Assembly (NCBI GenBank): GCA_905182125.1
Contig: CAJJAV010000013.1
Location: forward strand, 1-41,379
Length of the DNA: 41,379 nucleotides
DNA from: an uncultured Candidatus Poseidoniales archaeon
GTDB lineage: Archaea; Thermoplasmatota; Poseidoniia; Poseidoniales; Poseidoniaceae
Direction: 5' to 3'
The stretch's first letter is position 1, and each line of letters opens with the position of its first letter. The notes beneath the pieces were generated by a model. That model made no database searches. It was not told the origin of the DNA and saw only the letters and a program-made list of their open reading frames with translations. A program made the position numbers and the translations under genes. Shown piece after piece: positions 8,356 to 17,289 of the stretch.

Positions 8356-10836
8356 ATGCGCTGGGTGCTGATTGTCATGATGCTCTTGCTCCAAGTGGCA
8401 GGACCAATGCATTCACTTCCTGCCCAAGCTGAAACCGTTGACGCTCGGGATGGCGAGGCTGTGCTTCTCGGACTTGATGAAACGGTTGTTCACCGGAACG
8501 AGTTGATTGAAGTGTCCTTTACGCTCCATAACATGGGTTCGGTTGAAGAAACATTCCTGATTGATACCATTGAAGTCCCTGAGGACTTAGCGGTCTCCGG
8601 CTTGCCGCTCACACATACGCTCGGTGCTGGCTTCCTGAAGGCGTTGAAGTTCAATCTAAGCGCTGACGCAACCGCCGCATACGGAACCCTCACCTTGCCA
8701 ATTTCACTCGGGATTGCCGACAACGACACTTGGTCGGCTCAGTCCAACCTGACCGTCATCATCGCCCCTTATTCCCGTTTGGATTTCGGTGTTCAAGGCG
8801 TTTCTTCATTCATCAGCGATGCTGGAACAAGGACATCAATTGCGGTCAACATCACCAATAACGGGTCCTATGAAGATGATATCACCTTCAATTTTTACAC
8901 CCAAAGCGGGTGGAACTGGGGTTGGGCAATGAACGAAAGTGATGGCGACAATGCCTTCGAAACACTCCAACCTGGGCAATTGACCTACGTTTATTTCTGG
9001 GTCGATGTGCCTGAAATTATCGATGGAGCGCCGCTTGCTGGTACGGGTCCAAGGTTCCAATTGAAGGCAGTCTCGGGTGTGGACAATGCCGTATCCCAAT
9101 GGTCGTTTGATCTTTTGCTGGGATCCTATCAAAATGCTTCAATCGACGCTAAGGACGAGGACCTTACGCTGGATCCTGGGGCGAATGGGCGAATTGAAGT
9201 CGATGTTCGCAATGTTGGAAACACAGCCAACCGCCTGAGCATTACCCTCCAAGCAATTGACACTGAAGGTCAACCAATCACGGGCGTGCCCCTTGATGAC
9301 CGAATCGCAAGAAACGGCTGGACCATGGCCTTATTCAGTGGCCTCGAAGGTGTTTCACTCCAACCAAATGAATCACGAACCATCGAAATCGGTATCCAGG
9401 CGCCTGGGGATTATTTTGGTGAAATTAGCGTTCGAGTTCGCGTCTTTGCAGAGGGTGCACCTCAGCGTTTGCGAACCATCGATGTCGGTGCTGTGATTGA
9501 TTGGCAGCGGAATGCAACGGTCGAACTGCGTACCGATGAATGCCGTTCACTGCTCCCAAATTCAACCTGCACAGCCTCAATGTTTTTGCAAAACACTGGG
9601 AACGCACGAGACACGTTTACGATCAATTTGGTTGATGCTTCAGAAGATGTAACTGCAACCATCATGACCGCCTCCATCAGCCTAAATTCATACGAATCCT
9701 CTGTGATTGATGTTGTTACAATCACTGCATCAGCAGAAGCGCTCGCTTTCAAAACAGGCAATGTATCCATCGAAGTTCGACTTAGCGGGACCGACACCGT
9801 GGTTGGCGAAATCAATGTCCCGACCAAAATCGCCCCCGTCATCCTCTGGGTCTTCGAAGATATCATCGAGGAAGTCGATGCCCGAGGTCGACTTTCAATC
9901 ACCATGACTGCGCGCAATGAAGGCAACGCAGTGGACGGTCTCTTGGTTCAACTGCAATCATCCCATTCCACTCAAATGTCCTTCATACCTCCGTTTGTAG
10001 CAACGTATGAAGAGGGCATCGCCTATCCAAGGTCGTTTGAAATAACGGACATTCCAATCGGGTATAATTTCACAATCGAAGCGTGGGTTGACCTTCCCAA
10101 AGATCAGCAAAGCAACGGGACTGTGTATGTCAACACAACAGTTCGTTCACAATTGGCACCCGATTTGCCCTTCATACAAACCACCAGCGCATCATACCTT
10201 GGCTTGACGTGGCAACCCGTTGAAGAAAATGAAGGATGGTTCGATATCGGTGCCATCGCTGGTGCAACGGTTGGAATCTTTAGCGCATGGATTTGGGTGA
10301 TTATCTCAATCGTCATTTCGGTATTTATTGTTCAGAAATCCTTGACTGCACGACGAGAACGTAAGGCGGAACAAGCCCTTCTCGCACAGTTACATGCCCC
10401 TTCACCAGCGGAAGAACCGCAGGATTGGATGAAGAAATTTAGCGAGAAAACAGAGCCTGCACCAAAGCCTGCCTCCCTGGCTGTCTCGGCTGAACACTTC
10501 CAACAAGCCTTCACCAATCGAGCAGGCAGTCCCACACCCTCAGCCGCTCCTGTCCTGAAGGAAGTTCATGCCTCAGCAGCTCAGGCCCTCGATGTTCAAG
10601 ACAACCAGCGAACCATCGCCCTTGCCGATGACCTCCTCTTGGACATCGCCTCTGGAAATGTTGCCAAACCGTTGGCCGATTCAAATGTGCTTCCTGAAGT
10701 ACGTGTTCCAGCCAACATGACCGTTCGACATGACCCAAAGGGGTTCTTAGGAACCCAGCCTGAAAGCGTCGATGTGCCCTCGGTCCCGTTACCAAACGTA
10801 ACCGCAGCCCTCAACCTGGACGACTTGGATGTGTGA
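8356..10836 (+). CDS. Cell-surface protein with five NEW3/CARDB-like repeats, one membrane anchor and a cytosolic tail
   Basis: An 826-residue protein with a signal peptide at residues 1-26. Its ectodomain contains five spaced N-x-G motifs of Ig-like NEW3/CARDB type: NMGSVEETFLI (about 58), NNGSYEDDITF (167), NVGNTANRLSI (285), NTGNARDTFTI (412) and NEGNAVDGLLV (520). One transmembrane helix lies at about 636-658 (IGAIAGATVGIFSAWIWVII), followed by positively charged KSLTARRERK. A cytosolic tail of about 165 residues, rich in Ala and Pro, completes it. Such repeats usually mediate adhesion or presentation at the archaeal surface; the ligand is unknown. No Shine-Dalgarno is visible, so the message may be short-leadered. 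rnhB starts 6 bases after the stop. Confidence 0.9.
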   Translation: MRWVLIVMMLLLQVAGPMHSLPAQAETVDARDGEAVLLGLDETVVHRNELIEVSFTLHNMGSVEETFLIDTIEVPEDLAVSGLPLTHTLGAGFLKALKFNLSADATAAYGTLTLPISLGIADNDTWSAQSNLTVIIAPYSRLDFGVQGVSSFISDAGTRTSIAVNITNNGSYEDDITFNFYTQSGWNWGWAMNESDGDNAFETLQPGQLTYVYFWVDVPEIIDGAPLAGTGPRFQLKAVSGVDNAVSQWSFDLLLGSYQNASIDAKDEDLTLDPGANGRIEVDVRNVGNTANRLSITLQAIDTEGQPITGVPLDDRIARNGWTMALFSGLEGVSLQPNESRTIEIGIQAPGDYFGEISVRVRVFAEGAPQRLRTIDVGAVIDWQRNATVELRTDECRSLLPNSTCTASMFLQNTGNARDTFTINLVDASEDVTATIMTASISLNSYESSVIDVVTITASAEALAFKTGNVSIEVRLSGTDTVVGEINVPTKIAPVILWVFEDIIEEVDARGRLSITMTARNEGNAVDGLLVQLQSSHSTQMSFIPPFVATYEEGIAYPRSFEITDIPIGYNFTIEAWVDLPKDQQSNGTVYVNTTVRSQLAPDLPFIQTTSASYLGLTWQPVEENEGWFDIGAIAGATVGIFSAWIWVIISIVISVFIVQKSLTARRERKAEQALLAQLHAPSPAEEPQDWMKKFSEKTEPAPKPASLAVSAEHFQQAFTNRAGSPTPSAAPVLKEVHASAAQALDVQDNQRTIALADDLLLDIASGNVAKPLADSNVLPEVRVPANMTVRHDPKGFLGTQPESVDVPSVPLPNVTAALNLDDLDV

Positions 10837-10842
10837 GTCTAA

Positions 10843-11571
10843 ATGTGGAGTGCTGGAGTCGACGAAGCGGGACGTGGCCCGGTGATTGGACCGTTGGTCG
10901 TTGGGGCTGTCGCTGTGCCAAAGAAGGACCTAAAGTTCCTCACAGACCACGGCATTCGGGACTCTAAAGACCTCACACATGCCAAGCGTGTTGCCATGGC
11001 TACATGGTTCCATGAACAGGCAGGGCAACGTGGCTGGTTGCATCAGGTGATTGTGTGCCCACCAGATCGAATCGATGCATCGGTCCAGAACAATGGATTG
11101 AACCTCCTTGAAGTCGATCTCTTCGCAGAGGCATTGAACCCCTTCAAGGACCATGTCGAAAGTGGATTAGAAGTGCTCAATGATGCATGCGATGTGAATG
11201 CACAACGCTTCACGGACAGAATCGCAGCACGATTGAACGGTTGGCCTTGGCCGAAAAGCACCATGACTTCCGAACATAAGGCTGACACAAATCATGCTAT
11301 TGTAGGAATGGCGAGCATCCTAGCCAAAGTGAAACGAGATGAGGCGATTGCTGATTTGACTGAGCGCCTTGGTTTTGGCATTGGTTCAGGCTACCCCTCA
11401 GACCCCTACACCAAAGCAGCGCTCCCTAAGTTGCTGGAAGGTGAAACGCCTCATCCAGACCTGCGATGGTCTTGGAAAACCATTCATCGTGCTTGGAACG
11501 CACTCCATCAAGTAGATCCGCCGACACGTTCGTACTCCGATGCCCATCAGCGTACGTTATTTGAGGATTGA
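10843..11571 (+). CDS. rnhB: Ribonuclease HII
   Basis: Endonuclease that cuts the RNA strand of RNA/DNA hybrids and removes single ribonucleotides misincorporated in DNA. The N-terminal metal-binding motif is DEAGRGPVIGPLVVG (residues 7-21). DSKDL lies near residue 41 and DACDVN near 117. SEHKAD is followed by VGMASILAKVKRD (about 143-168), and then GSGYPSDPYT. These supply the conserved Asp-Glu-Asp-Asp metal site. The length of 242 residues is normal for archaea. The gene is squeezed between the surface protein (6 bases upstream) and gltX (its stop directly abuts a GTG codon in the gltX frame), so it is probably co-transcribed. Confidence 0.96.
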   Translation: MWSAGVDEAGRGPVIGPLVVGAVAVPKKDLKFLTDHGIRDSKDLTHAKRVAMATWFHEQAGQRGWLHQVIVCPPDRIDASVQNNGLNLLEVDLFAEALNPFKDHVESGLEVLNDACDVNAQRFTDRIAARLNGWPWPKSTMTSEHKADTNHAIVGMASILAKVKRDEAIADLTERLGFGIGSGYPSDPYTKAALPKLLEGETPHPDLRWSWKTIHRAWNALHQVDPPTRSYSDAHQRTLFED

Positions 11572-11628
11572 GTGTCAATTGAAGCCACGCACTTGATGAA
11601 GGAAAGACCACAGGAAAGGATGAGTCCC

Positions 11629-13341
11629 ATGTCGTGGTCACCCGATGAAGCAACCCTTGATGCCTTCCGTCACCTCGCTTTGCAAAACGCGATTGAATAC
11701 GAAGGAAAGGCAGCACCAGGTTCCGTGATTGGAAGGTTGATGGGTTCTCGCGCTGATTTGAGACCCCATGGACAAATCATCTCCCCCTTGATCGCCAAGG
11801 CTGTCGCTGATGCAAACGCAATGGCTGCAACCGATGGGCTCGATGCTTTGCGCTCAATTTTAGAAAATGAAGCGCCCCATCTGTTGGAAAAGCGAGAAAA
11901 GAAGGAACGAAGAATTGGGTTGCCTGAACTTACCAACGCAGAGAAGGGCAAGGTCGTCTTACGATTTGCACCCAATCCAAATGGTCCCCTTAGTTTTGGC
12001 CACGCCCGTGGAATTGTCATCAACGGTGAGTATGCAAAAGAATGGGAAGGGGAACTGATCCTTCGGTTTGATGACACCGACACCGTCGTCAAGCCACCGC
12101 TGCCACATGCATATCAACAAATACCCGAAGAAGCCGCGTGGTTGCTTGGATATACACCGCATCGAATCGTCATTGCCAGCGACCAAATCCCACATTATTA
12201 CCACCACGCTGAGCAGATGCTCAAGGATGGATTTGGCTACGTATGCAGGTGCTCTGGTGAAGAATTCAAGGTGTTCAGGGTCGACAAAACCGAGTGCCCT
12301 TGCCGCCCAAATGATGCCGATTTGAACATGGACCTCTGGTCCAAAATGCTCGATGGGACATTCAAACCAGGCGATGCTGTTGTCCGTGTAAAGACAGATA
12401 TGACGTTAAAAAATCCTGCACTCAGAGATTGGCCCGCGCTGCGTATGCAAGACACAGCCAATCACCCACATCCTCGCAAAAGCATTGGTTCAAAATATCG
12501 AGTCTGGCCGTTATTGGATTTCCAAAGCGCTGTTGAAGATCAGTTGCAAGGGGTCACCCACATCATCCGTGGCAAGGACTTAATGGATTCAACCAGGAAA
12601 CAAAAACTCCTCTACGAACATTTTGGTTGGACCTATCCTGAAACAATGTACTGGGGACGAGTCAAGGTTCACGAATGGGGCGGCTTTTCGACCTCTCAGA
12701 TGCGTCGTGACATCGAAGCTGGTCTGTTCACGGGATGGGATGATCCACGGCTGCCAACCCTTTCTGCTCTCAAGCGACGTGGCATTACAGCAGATGCTCT
12801 GCGTGCTTTCTGGATCGAGTTGGGTGTGACACAGAAGGATATATCTGTGCCACTTTCTGCATTATTTTCACACAACACAAAGCAAATTGATGATGACGCA
12901 CCCCGTTTGTCCTTCATCCGTTCACCACAAAAATTCAAGCTCACAGGCAATCATCCTCAATCTGTCGAGGTTGATGTTCATCCAAACCATCCGAAGATGG
13001 GCCAGCGTTTGTTCGAACTCAACCAACCAAACATCTGGATCGAAGCAGAGGATGCCGTGAAGGGTGACCTTCGCCTCAAAGGCTTCGTTGATGTCTCCTT
13101 AACTGCTGAAACGGCAGATGTGCAATCCATCGAGCGACAAGACCAACGTCCAATCGTCCATTGGCTGAGCGAGAAGCAAAGCACACCTGCAACCCTCATC
13201 GTGGCGAGGGATGGCGAGATCATGGAATTTGTGGGCCAAATGGAGGCGCACACCTACCCCGAAGGCACCATGGTTCAACTGGAAAGAATTGGCTATGGTC
13301 GTGTCTTGGATTCGACCACCATTCTGTTCAGCCATTCGTAA
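11629..13341 (+). CDS. gltX: Glutamyl-tRNA synthetase, archaeal type
   Basis: Class I aminoacyl-tRNA synthetase that attaches Glu to tRNA. It has the archaeal/eukaryal form: an N-terminal helical region with ALQNAIEYEGKA and PGSVIGRLMG, then the HIGH-like motif PNPNGPLSFGHARG (about residues 115-130). The KMSKS-like loop is WGGFSTSQMRRD, and the C-terminal anticodon domain is a beta-barrel. ATG at 11629 follows GGAAAGG at a good distance and gives 570 residues with the N-terminus expected for the family. The same frame is open back to a GTG at 11572, which directly abuts the rnhB stop and has its own GAGG, so that longer start remains possible. The substrate range (Glu only, or also tRNA-Gln) cannot be read from the sequence. 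Confidence 0.95.
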   Translation: MSWSPDEATLDAFRHLALQNAIEYEGKAAPGSVIGRLMGSRADLRPHGQIISPLIAKAVADANAMAATDGLDALRSILENEAPHLLEKREKKERRIGLPELTNAEKGKVVLRFAPNPNGPLSFGHARGIVINGEYAKEWEGELILRFDDTDTVVKPPLPHAYQQIPEEAAWLLGYTPHRIVIASDQIPHYYHHAEQMLKDGFGYVCRCSGEEFKVFRVDKTECPCRPNDADLNMDLWSKMLDGTFKPGDAVVRVKTDMTLKNPALRDWPALRMQDTANHPHPRKSIGSKYRVWPLLDFQSAVEDQLQGVTHIIRGKDLMDSTRKQKLLYEHFGWTYPETMYWGRVKVHEWGGFSTSQMRRDIEAGLFTGWDDPRLPTLSALKRRGITADALRAFWIELGVTQKDISVPLSALFSHNTKQIDDDAPRLSFIRSPQKFKLTGNHPQSVEVDVHPNHPKMGQRLFELNQPNIWIEAEDAVKGDLRLKGFVDVSLTAETADVQSIERQDQRPIVHWLSEKQSTPATLIVARDGEIMEFVGQMEAHTYPEGTMVQLERIGYGRVLDSTTILFSHS

Positions 13342-13386
13342 TGGATTGAAGGAAGGCTGATAGGGCGCATTCCGCCTCCCTGAAGC

Positions 13387-13797
13387 ATGGCCAACACAGT
13401 TGCTGACCTGAATTTAGATGACGAACACATCACCGCTGGTGTTGAAGACACCCTCCAAGAAGGTGCTCGGAGGATGCTAAGCATTCCCGGTGGAATTGTC
13501 GTTGTTCTTAGTGAAGGCAACCATGTCAAGGGTGTCCTTGGTCACAATCAATTTCTGAAAGCTATGTCCCAATCAATCGATGCCACCCAAGCGACATGCG
13601 CAGAGTGGATGGAGATGGATTTCCTACAGGTGCTCAAAACGGACAAATTGAAAGACGTGTTGTCTGAGATTAAAAAGCGTTCACCTCAAGCAGTGGTAGC
13701 GGTTGACGAAAACGATGAGTTCTGTGGTTACTTCTCTCCAAATGATTACCAAGAGGCTGCGAGTTTGGTCAGCAACATGACCAAACTCGGCCTGTGA
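13387..13797 (+). CDS. CBS-domain-pair protein
   Basis: A 136-residue cytosolic protein consisting of two CBS motifs in tandem, a module that senses adenine nucleotides or related ligands. The first repeat includes LQEGARRMLSIPGGIVVVLSEG and VKGVLGHNQFLKAM (residues about 23-61). The second includes DKLKDVLSEIKKRSPQAVVAV and CGYFSPNDYQEA (about 83-124). There is no attached enzymatic domain, so it probably regulates a partner that is not identifiable here. It follows gltX after 45 bases. Its stop codon ends 1 base before the end of the convergent 682-residue gene. No Shine-Dalgarno is seen before its ATG. Confidence 0.87.
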   Translation: MANTVADLNLDDEHITAGVEDTLQEGARRMLSIPGGIVVVLSEGNHVKGVLGHNQFLKAMSQSIDATQATCAEWMEMDFLQVLKTDKLKDVLSEIKKRSPQAVVAVDENDEFCGYFSPNDYQEAASLVSNMTKLGL

Positions 13798-13798
13798 A

Positions 13799-15847
13799 TC
13801 AAGCGACGAGTTTGATCACACGTTCGCAACCAGCACAAGCAAACCTAAGCGGTCGCTCATCGCTGAGCACTGCGTTATTGGTCGAACATGCCGGGCATGG
13901 AATGCTTGGTGTATTCAACAAAGCCAATGCTTCCTCTGAGGGGCCAATTCGTGGACTGGCTGCTGCTGAAATCCACCAAAGAATGAGCGTAAAACCAACG
14001 GCTCCTCCTAAAAACAAAGGTGGATAGGCAAAGAAGTGGATCAAGGCAACAAGAGGAATTAACAGCATCTCAAGCGCCAAAATTCGGCGCGCACGATTCT
14101 GAGTCATTCTGAGCGCAACGTACAGTCCAATGAGGAGCGCAATACCAACACCAACCAACAGAGGGACCGGTGAGTAGAGCGGGGTGTTTGTCGGGACAAA
14201 GGTGAATGTGAAATCATCGTCTTGGCCTAAGTCGGTGCCACTGATCACGATTGATTCACCCCACGGAAGGCGTGAATGGGAGAGACGAACATCCTCCGAC
14301 TCCAACACTTTCGCATTCATGAAAGCCGAAAACCCTGAGGATGTCCCCTCAAGTGAGAGGCTTAGATCAGACCACAAAGGTGCTGGTTGCACCGTAATAA
14401 AACTACGAAGAAGGGTCATTTGTTCGTTAAGAACTACAAATTCTGAAGTCTTGAAGACAAGGGTCACCGGGTGATTCACCACGTCCGGTTCACCATTGAG
14501 TTCAAGGTCGATGGAAATGGTTTCGAAGTTTCTGAAGCTGCCCAACAGTTCTTCACCGTCAAGACCAAGCCCCACGCTCAGGAAGTAGGAACAGAGGCCA
14601 GAAGAAGTCGAGGCCCCTGTGAGCATTTGACGTTCGAATTCGTTGACTTCATTGGGTTCAATGGAGCGGCTCACACGCTCATCTTCTGTGACCGATCCTT
14701 CTTGGAAACTCTTCAAAACGGGTGAGAGGTCGGTGACTTCATCACCCATGTGATCGAGACCCCAGCGCATCCAAAACGCCATTTCCCCACCAAGTGTAAT
14801 GCTGGTTTCGCGGGTCAGTCTGAGGCCTGAATCTTCGCTTTCGATGCTAAAGGTCCCGACGATGTCAAGCGGACTTCCGTCACCATTGGTTTGTAGAGGC
14901 TCATCGGGGGGGTAGTATGTTCCAGTACCACTGTCGGAATCAAATGTTTCAATCATAAACGAAGCAGCTCCTGAAAGGGTAGCACCCCCCACCTGTAACA
15001 CCAATTCTACCTGAGTGTCAACAGTCTCTTCGCCACCTGCGGCATCAAGCCATGTCCATGTCACTCGAACCCCATCACCTTGAGAGGTTTCAATCGGGTC
15101 ACCGCTGAGAAGAACACCGTTCACACGCATGTTCAGTGAATCAGAGTTCGACAGTATTTTGGTGCCCCAGTACGATTCGATAACCACGGAAAAATAGACT
15201 TCTGAGCCTTCGACTTCTGGATCGAGGAGCGTCAACGACATCAATGGCATTTCTCCTTCAAGGACGGAGTCACTGTCTTCACTGCCCCATTGGAATTCTA
15301 GCTTAGCATCACCTGCTGGCAGGCTGAATACAACGGTTCGAGCGGTTAATGTAAGCACAACATTGCTTGCTGAAGTAATGGAAGTCGCATCGACTTCGAT
15401 TTCAAACGTGAGGGTCCCGGTGCCTTGGGCTAGGAAAGAATTGCCTGCCGGCGTCGCAGCAGAAAAAGTCTGAGAGCCGATTTGAAGCGAGGCGGTGGCG
15501 TTGACCTGCGCACCTGCGGCATCGCTGACTTCGTAAGCCATGTTCAATGTCCATGTGGCTGCTGGAACTGTTCCTGGCCAAACTTCGGGAAGGGACCATG
15601 TTCCGACCGTCTCTTCAGATGTGACGGCATTTGCAATCGTTTTCGCTATTGTGGTTTCACCGAGGTCTTGAATGAACGGAGAAAGTGTACCGCTGCTGTC
15701 CGATCCAATCAGATGCAAATCAAGATTCACAGAATCGCAGCATACAACCGTGTCTTGTCCTTCTGCAAGCCCCACTAAATTAGTGTTCATGGGTGAGAGG
15801 AGAGCGATCAAAAAAATCATTACAAAAAACAGCGGTCGCCATGACAT
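13799..15847 (-). CDS. Membrane protein with a large ectodomain, three C-terminal helices and a cytosolic zinc ribbon
   Basis: A 682-residue protein that I do not recognise as a named family. Residues 1-29 are a signal peptide (LFFVMIFLIALLSPM). About 530 residues of beta-rich, acidic ectodomain follow. A transmembrane helix lies at about 562-583 (VPLLVGVGIALLIGLYVAL). After the basic RMTQNRARR come two more helices at about 593-633. The C-terminus carries CPAC and CAGC (residues about 656-676), a treble-clef or ribbon-type zinc site exposed to the cytosol. The start ATG has a GAGGGAT Shine-Dalgarno and an AT-rich promoter candidate. It is a single-gene unit, convergent with the CBS gene. It may be a surface sensor or anchor; the function is not known. 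Confidence 0.88.
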   Translation of the reverse strand: MSWRPLFFVMIFLIALLSPMNTNLVGLAEGQDTVVCCDSVNLDLHLIGSDSSGTLSPFIQDLGETTIAKTIANAVTSEETVGTWSLPEVWPGTVPAATWTLNMAYEVSDAAGAQVNATASLQIGSQTFSAATPAGNSFLAQGTGTLTFEIEVDATSITSASNVVLTLTARTVVFSLPAGDAKLEFQWGSEDSDSVLEGEMPLMSLTLLDPEVEGSEVYFSVVIESYWGTKILSNSDSLNMRVNGVLLSGDPIETSQGDGVRVTWTWLDAAGGEETVDTQVELVLQVGGATLSGAASFMIETFDSDSGTGTYYPPDEPLQTNGDGSPLDIVGTFSIESEDSGLRLTRETSITLGGEMAFWMRWGLDHMGDEVTDLSPVLKSFQEGSVTEDERVSRSIEPNEVNEFERQMLTGASTSSGLCSYFLSVGLGLDGEELLGSFRNFETISIDLELNGEPDVVNHPVTLVFKTSEFVVLNEQMTLLRSFITVQPAPLWSDLSLSLEGTSSGFSAFMNAKVLESEDVRLSHSRLPWGESIVISGTDLGQDDDFTFTFVPTNTPLYSPVPLLVGVGIALLIGLYVALRMTQNRARRILALEMLLIPLVALIHFFAYPPLFLGGAVGFTLILWWISAAASPRIGPSEEALALLNTPSIPCPACSTNNAVLSDERPLRFACAGCERVIKLVA

Positions 15848-15882
15848 TGATATCCCTCAGGCGGACCAAACGCCCATGGCTC

Positions 15883-15892
15883 ATAACATAAA
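15883..15892 (-). promoter_or_regulatory. Candidate TATA box for the 682-residue membrane protein gene
   Basis: Read on the minus strand, the bases TTTATGTTAT lie 35 bases upstream of the ATG at 15847. Transcription would then start about 15 bases before the start codon, leaving just enough leader for the GAGGGAT Shine-Dalgarno found there. The 69-base gap between this gene and the upstream operon contains nothing else recognisable. Confidence 0.4.
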
Positions 15893-15916
15893 CGATGGTT
15901 CGAGAAGTTAAAACGC

Positions 15917-16297
15917 TCAAAGAGCCTTTTCAAGAAAAGCGCCAAGTTCTTTTTCGAACAGTGAAACAACCGCTTCACCAACTTCACCTTGCAAGTCATC
16001 TGGAAGAAGACGAAGCCCGAGGCGTGTTGCTGCTCGAGTTGCTTTCAATTCAGCATAGACTGTACGTGCTTTCGTGTGGAAGTAATAGGACACTGCTTCC
16101 TTGATTTCAGCCTTCAGTTCGGGGTCTTCCTCGACCTTCGATCGGATATGACTTTTCAGTTCATCCTTGACCAGATCCCTGAATGCTTCGATGACGAGGT
16201 CTTCGGTTGACATCAATTCTTGAACTTGGTCGCGAATGCTTCCGGTAAGGAGTCGTTCTATGGCCATGTTCTGTGCGAGGGGGCTATGCGGTTTCAA
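15917..16297 (-). CDS. Small helical protein of unknown function, last gene of the rps15 operon
   Basis: A 126-residue, highly charged, almost entirely helical cytosolic protein with no signal or membrane segment. Segments such as LVIEAFRDLVKDELKSHI and ELKAEIKEAVSYYF have coiled-coil character, and the C-terminus ends FEKELGAFLEKAL. I do not recognise the family. The start overlaps the stop of the upstream DHH-like gene by 4 bases (TTGA), so it is probably translationally coupled. An internal ATG at 16267 (MAIERLL) is the alternative start. Its tight coupling to the DHH-like protein suggests that the two proteins act together. Confidence 0.75.
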   Translation of the reverse strand: MKPHSPLAQNMAIERLLTGSIRDQVQELMSTEDLVIEAFRDLVKDELKSHIRSKVEEDPELKAEIKEAVSYYFHTKARTVYAELKATRAATRLGLRLLPDDLQGEVGEAVVSLFEKELGAFLEKAL

Positions 16298-17217
16298 TCC
16301 GTCGATGATGGTAATGGACTGAGAGCACCGTGAACGATGAAGAAATCTGCTAACTTTGACGCATGTATCCTGGCCTCATCTTTGCCTTCAGGCCAGCCAC
16401 TGAGTGCTTGATGCACCTGACTGACGAGATCGATTGGGTGATCCCCAACCAGCAGACGATGCCAAATCAGTTCCTCGAGGCGAGGTGTCGACAATTTTGG
16501 ATTTGCCAAACATGGAAGGACCAATTCTGAAAGGGCTTGTGTGCGTTGACCCACATCCATGGTCGGCCATGCCTTGGAAAGGCGCCCAAGCATCCGCTGG
16601 GATAGATTTGGAATCATGTCGTTCGAAGGTGACGGGACATCAGGAAGGGCGACAATTCGGACGGATCCTTCCTCGCTCAAGACGTCACGTATGTGCGTAT
16701 GAACAGGGTCGAAGGTTGTGTCCATGGCCTCTCGAAGCCACAGACCAGTTCCAGCAAACGGTCGTAGGCGGCGAACCCTCGCCCCGTTTGGAGCAAGCAC
16801 AGAGGCGATGGCTGCGCATTGTGCAACCACATCAAGAGCCCCATGCCGTTCACCCTTTCCAGAACCGATTCGCACGGAAACGGCGACGGGCGTGATGTGG
16901 ACATAGGCTTGTTCTTTGAGGTCTTCAAGAGCCCATGTGTCCTCAAATGGATCAAGGAAGATGAGGGATCCTTCAGTGACCTGTTCCGGATGAACAACCT
17001 CATCGCGAGGTAACGAACCATGAGGAGGCATGAACCGTCTCACATAGGCAATGCCAGCGTCCAAGCAAGCTGCTTCGATGAAGGAAAGGCTGAGAACGCC
17101 AACAGCGTCAGCGGGGGCGTGAATGTGAACCACTGAAGATGTACGAATGGTTTCGCATACCAAATGTATACGGGTTTTGACATCGATGAACGGGGCTGAT
17201 GCTAACAGGTCATTCAT
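16294..17217 (-). CDS. Degenerate DHH-superfamily protein (RecJ/Cdc45-like), downstream of rps15
   Basis: A 307-residue cytosolic protein. The N-terminal half has the fold pattern of a DHH phosphoesterase. A strand leads into VHIHAPADAVGVLSLSFIEAACLDAGI (residues about 30-56; only ADAVGVLS is diagnostic) where active RecJ enzymes have HxDADGxxS. A second strand gives LIFLDPFEDT. The Asp pair of motif I is incomplete and no DHH triplet is visible, so nuclease activity is doubtful. An archaeal RecJ/GAN gene next to rps15 is a known arrangement, and Cdc45 is an inactive relative in the replicative helicase; this supports the assignment. ATG at 17217 has a GGTGG Shine-Dalgarno and is preferred to GTG at 17229. 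Homology is weak and the call is partly positional. Confidence 0.6.
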   Translation of the reverse strand: MNDLLASAPFIDVKTRIHLVCETIRTSSVVHIHAPADAVGVLSLSFIEAACLDAGIAYVRRFMPPHGSLPRDEVVHPEQVTEGSLIFLDPFEDTWALEDLKEQAYVHITPVAVSVRIGSGKGERHGALDVVAQCAAIASVLAPNGARVRRLRPFAGTGLWLREAMDTTFDPVHTHIRDVLSEEGSVRIVALPDVPSPSNDMIPNLSQRMLGRLSKAWPTMDVGQRTQALSELVLPCLANPKLSTPRLEELIWHRLLVGDHPIDLVSQVHQALSGWPEGKDEARIHASKLADFFIVHGALSPLPSSTD

Positions 17218-17289
17218 AGCCGCCACCACACATGAGGAGTTAGGCGTTGTTCATCAGCCTACCGAGGCAAACGCAACGAAGCGTTATGC

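Noticed and set aside
8205-8432. A 75-codon reading frame between the SRAP gene and the surface protein
   Set aside because: It overlaps both neighbours out of frame, has no Shine-Dalgarno and no protein-like composition.
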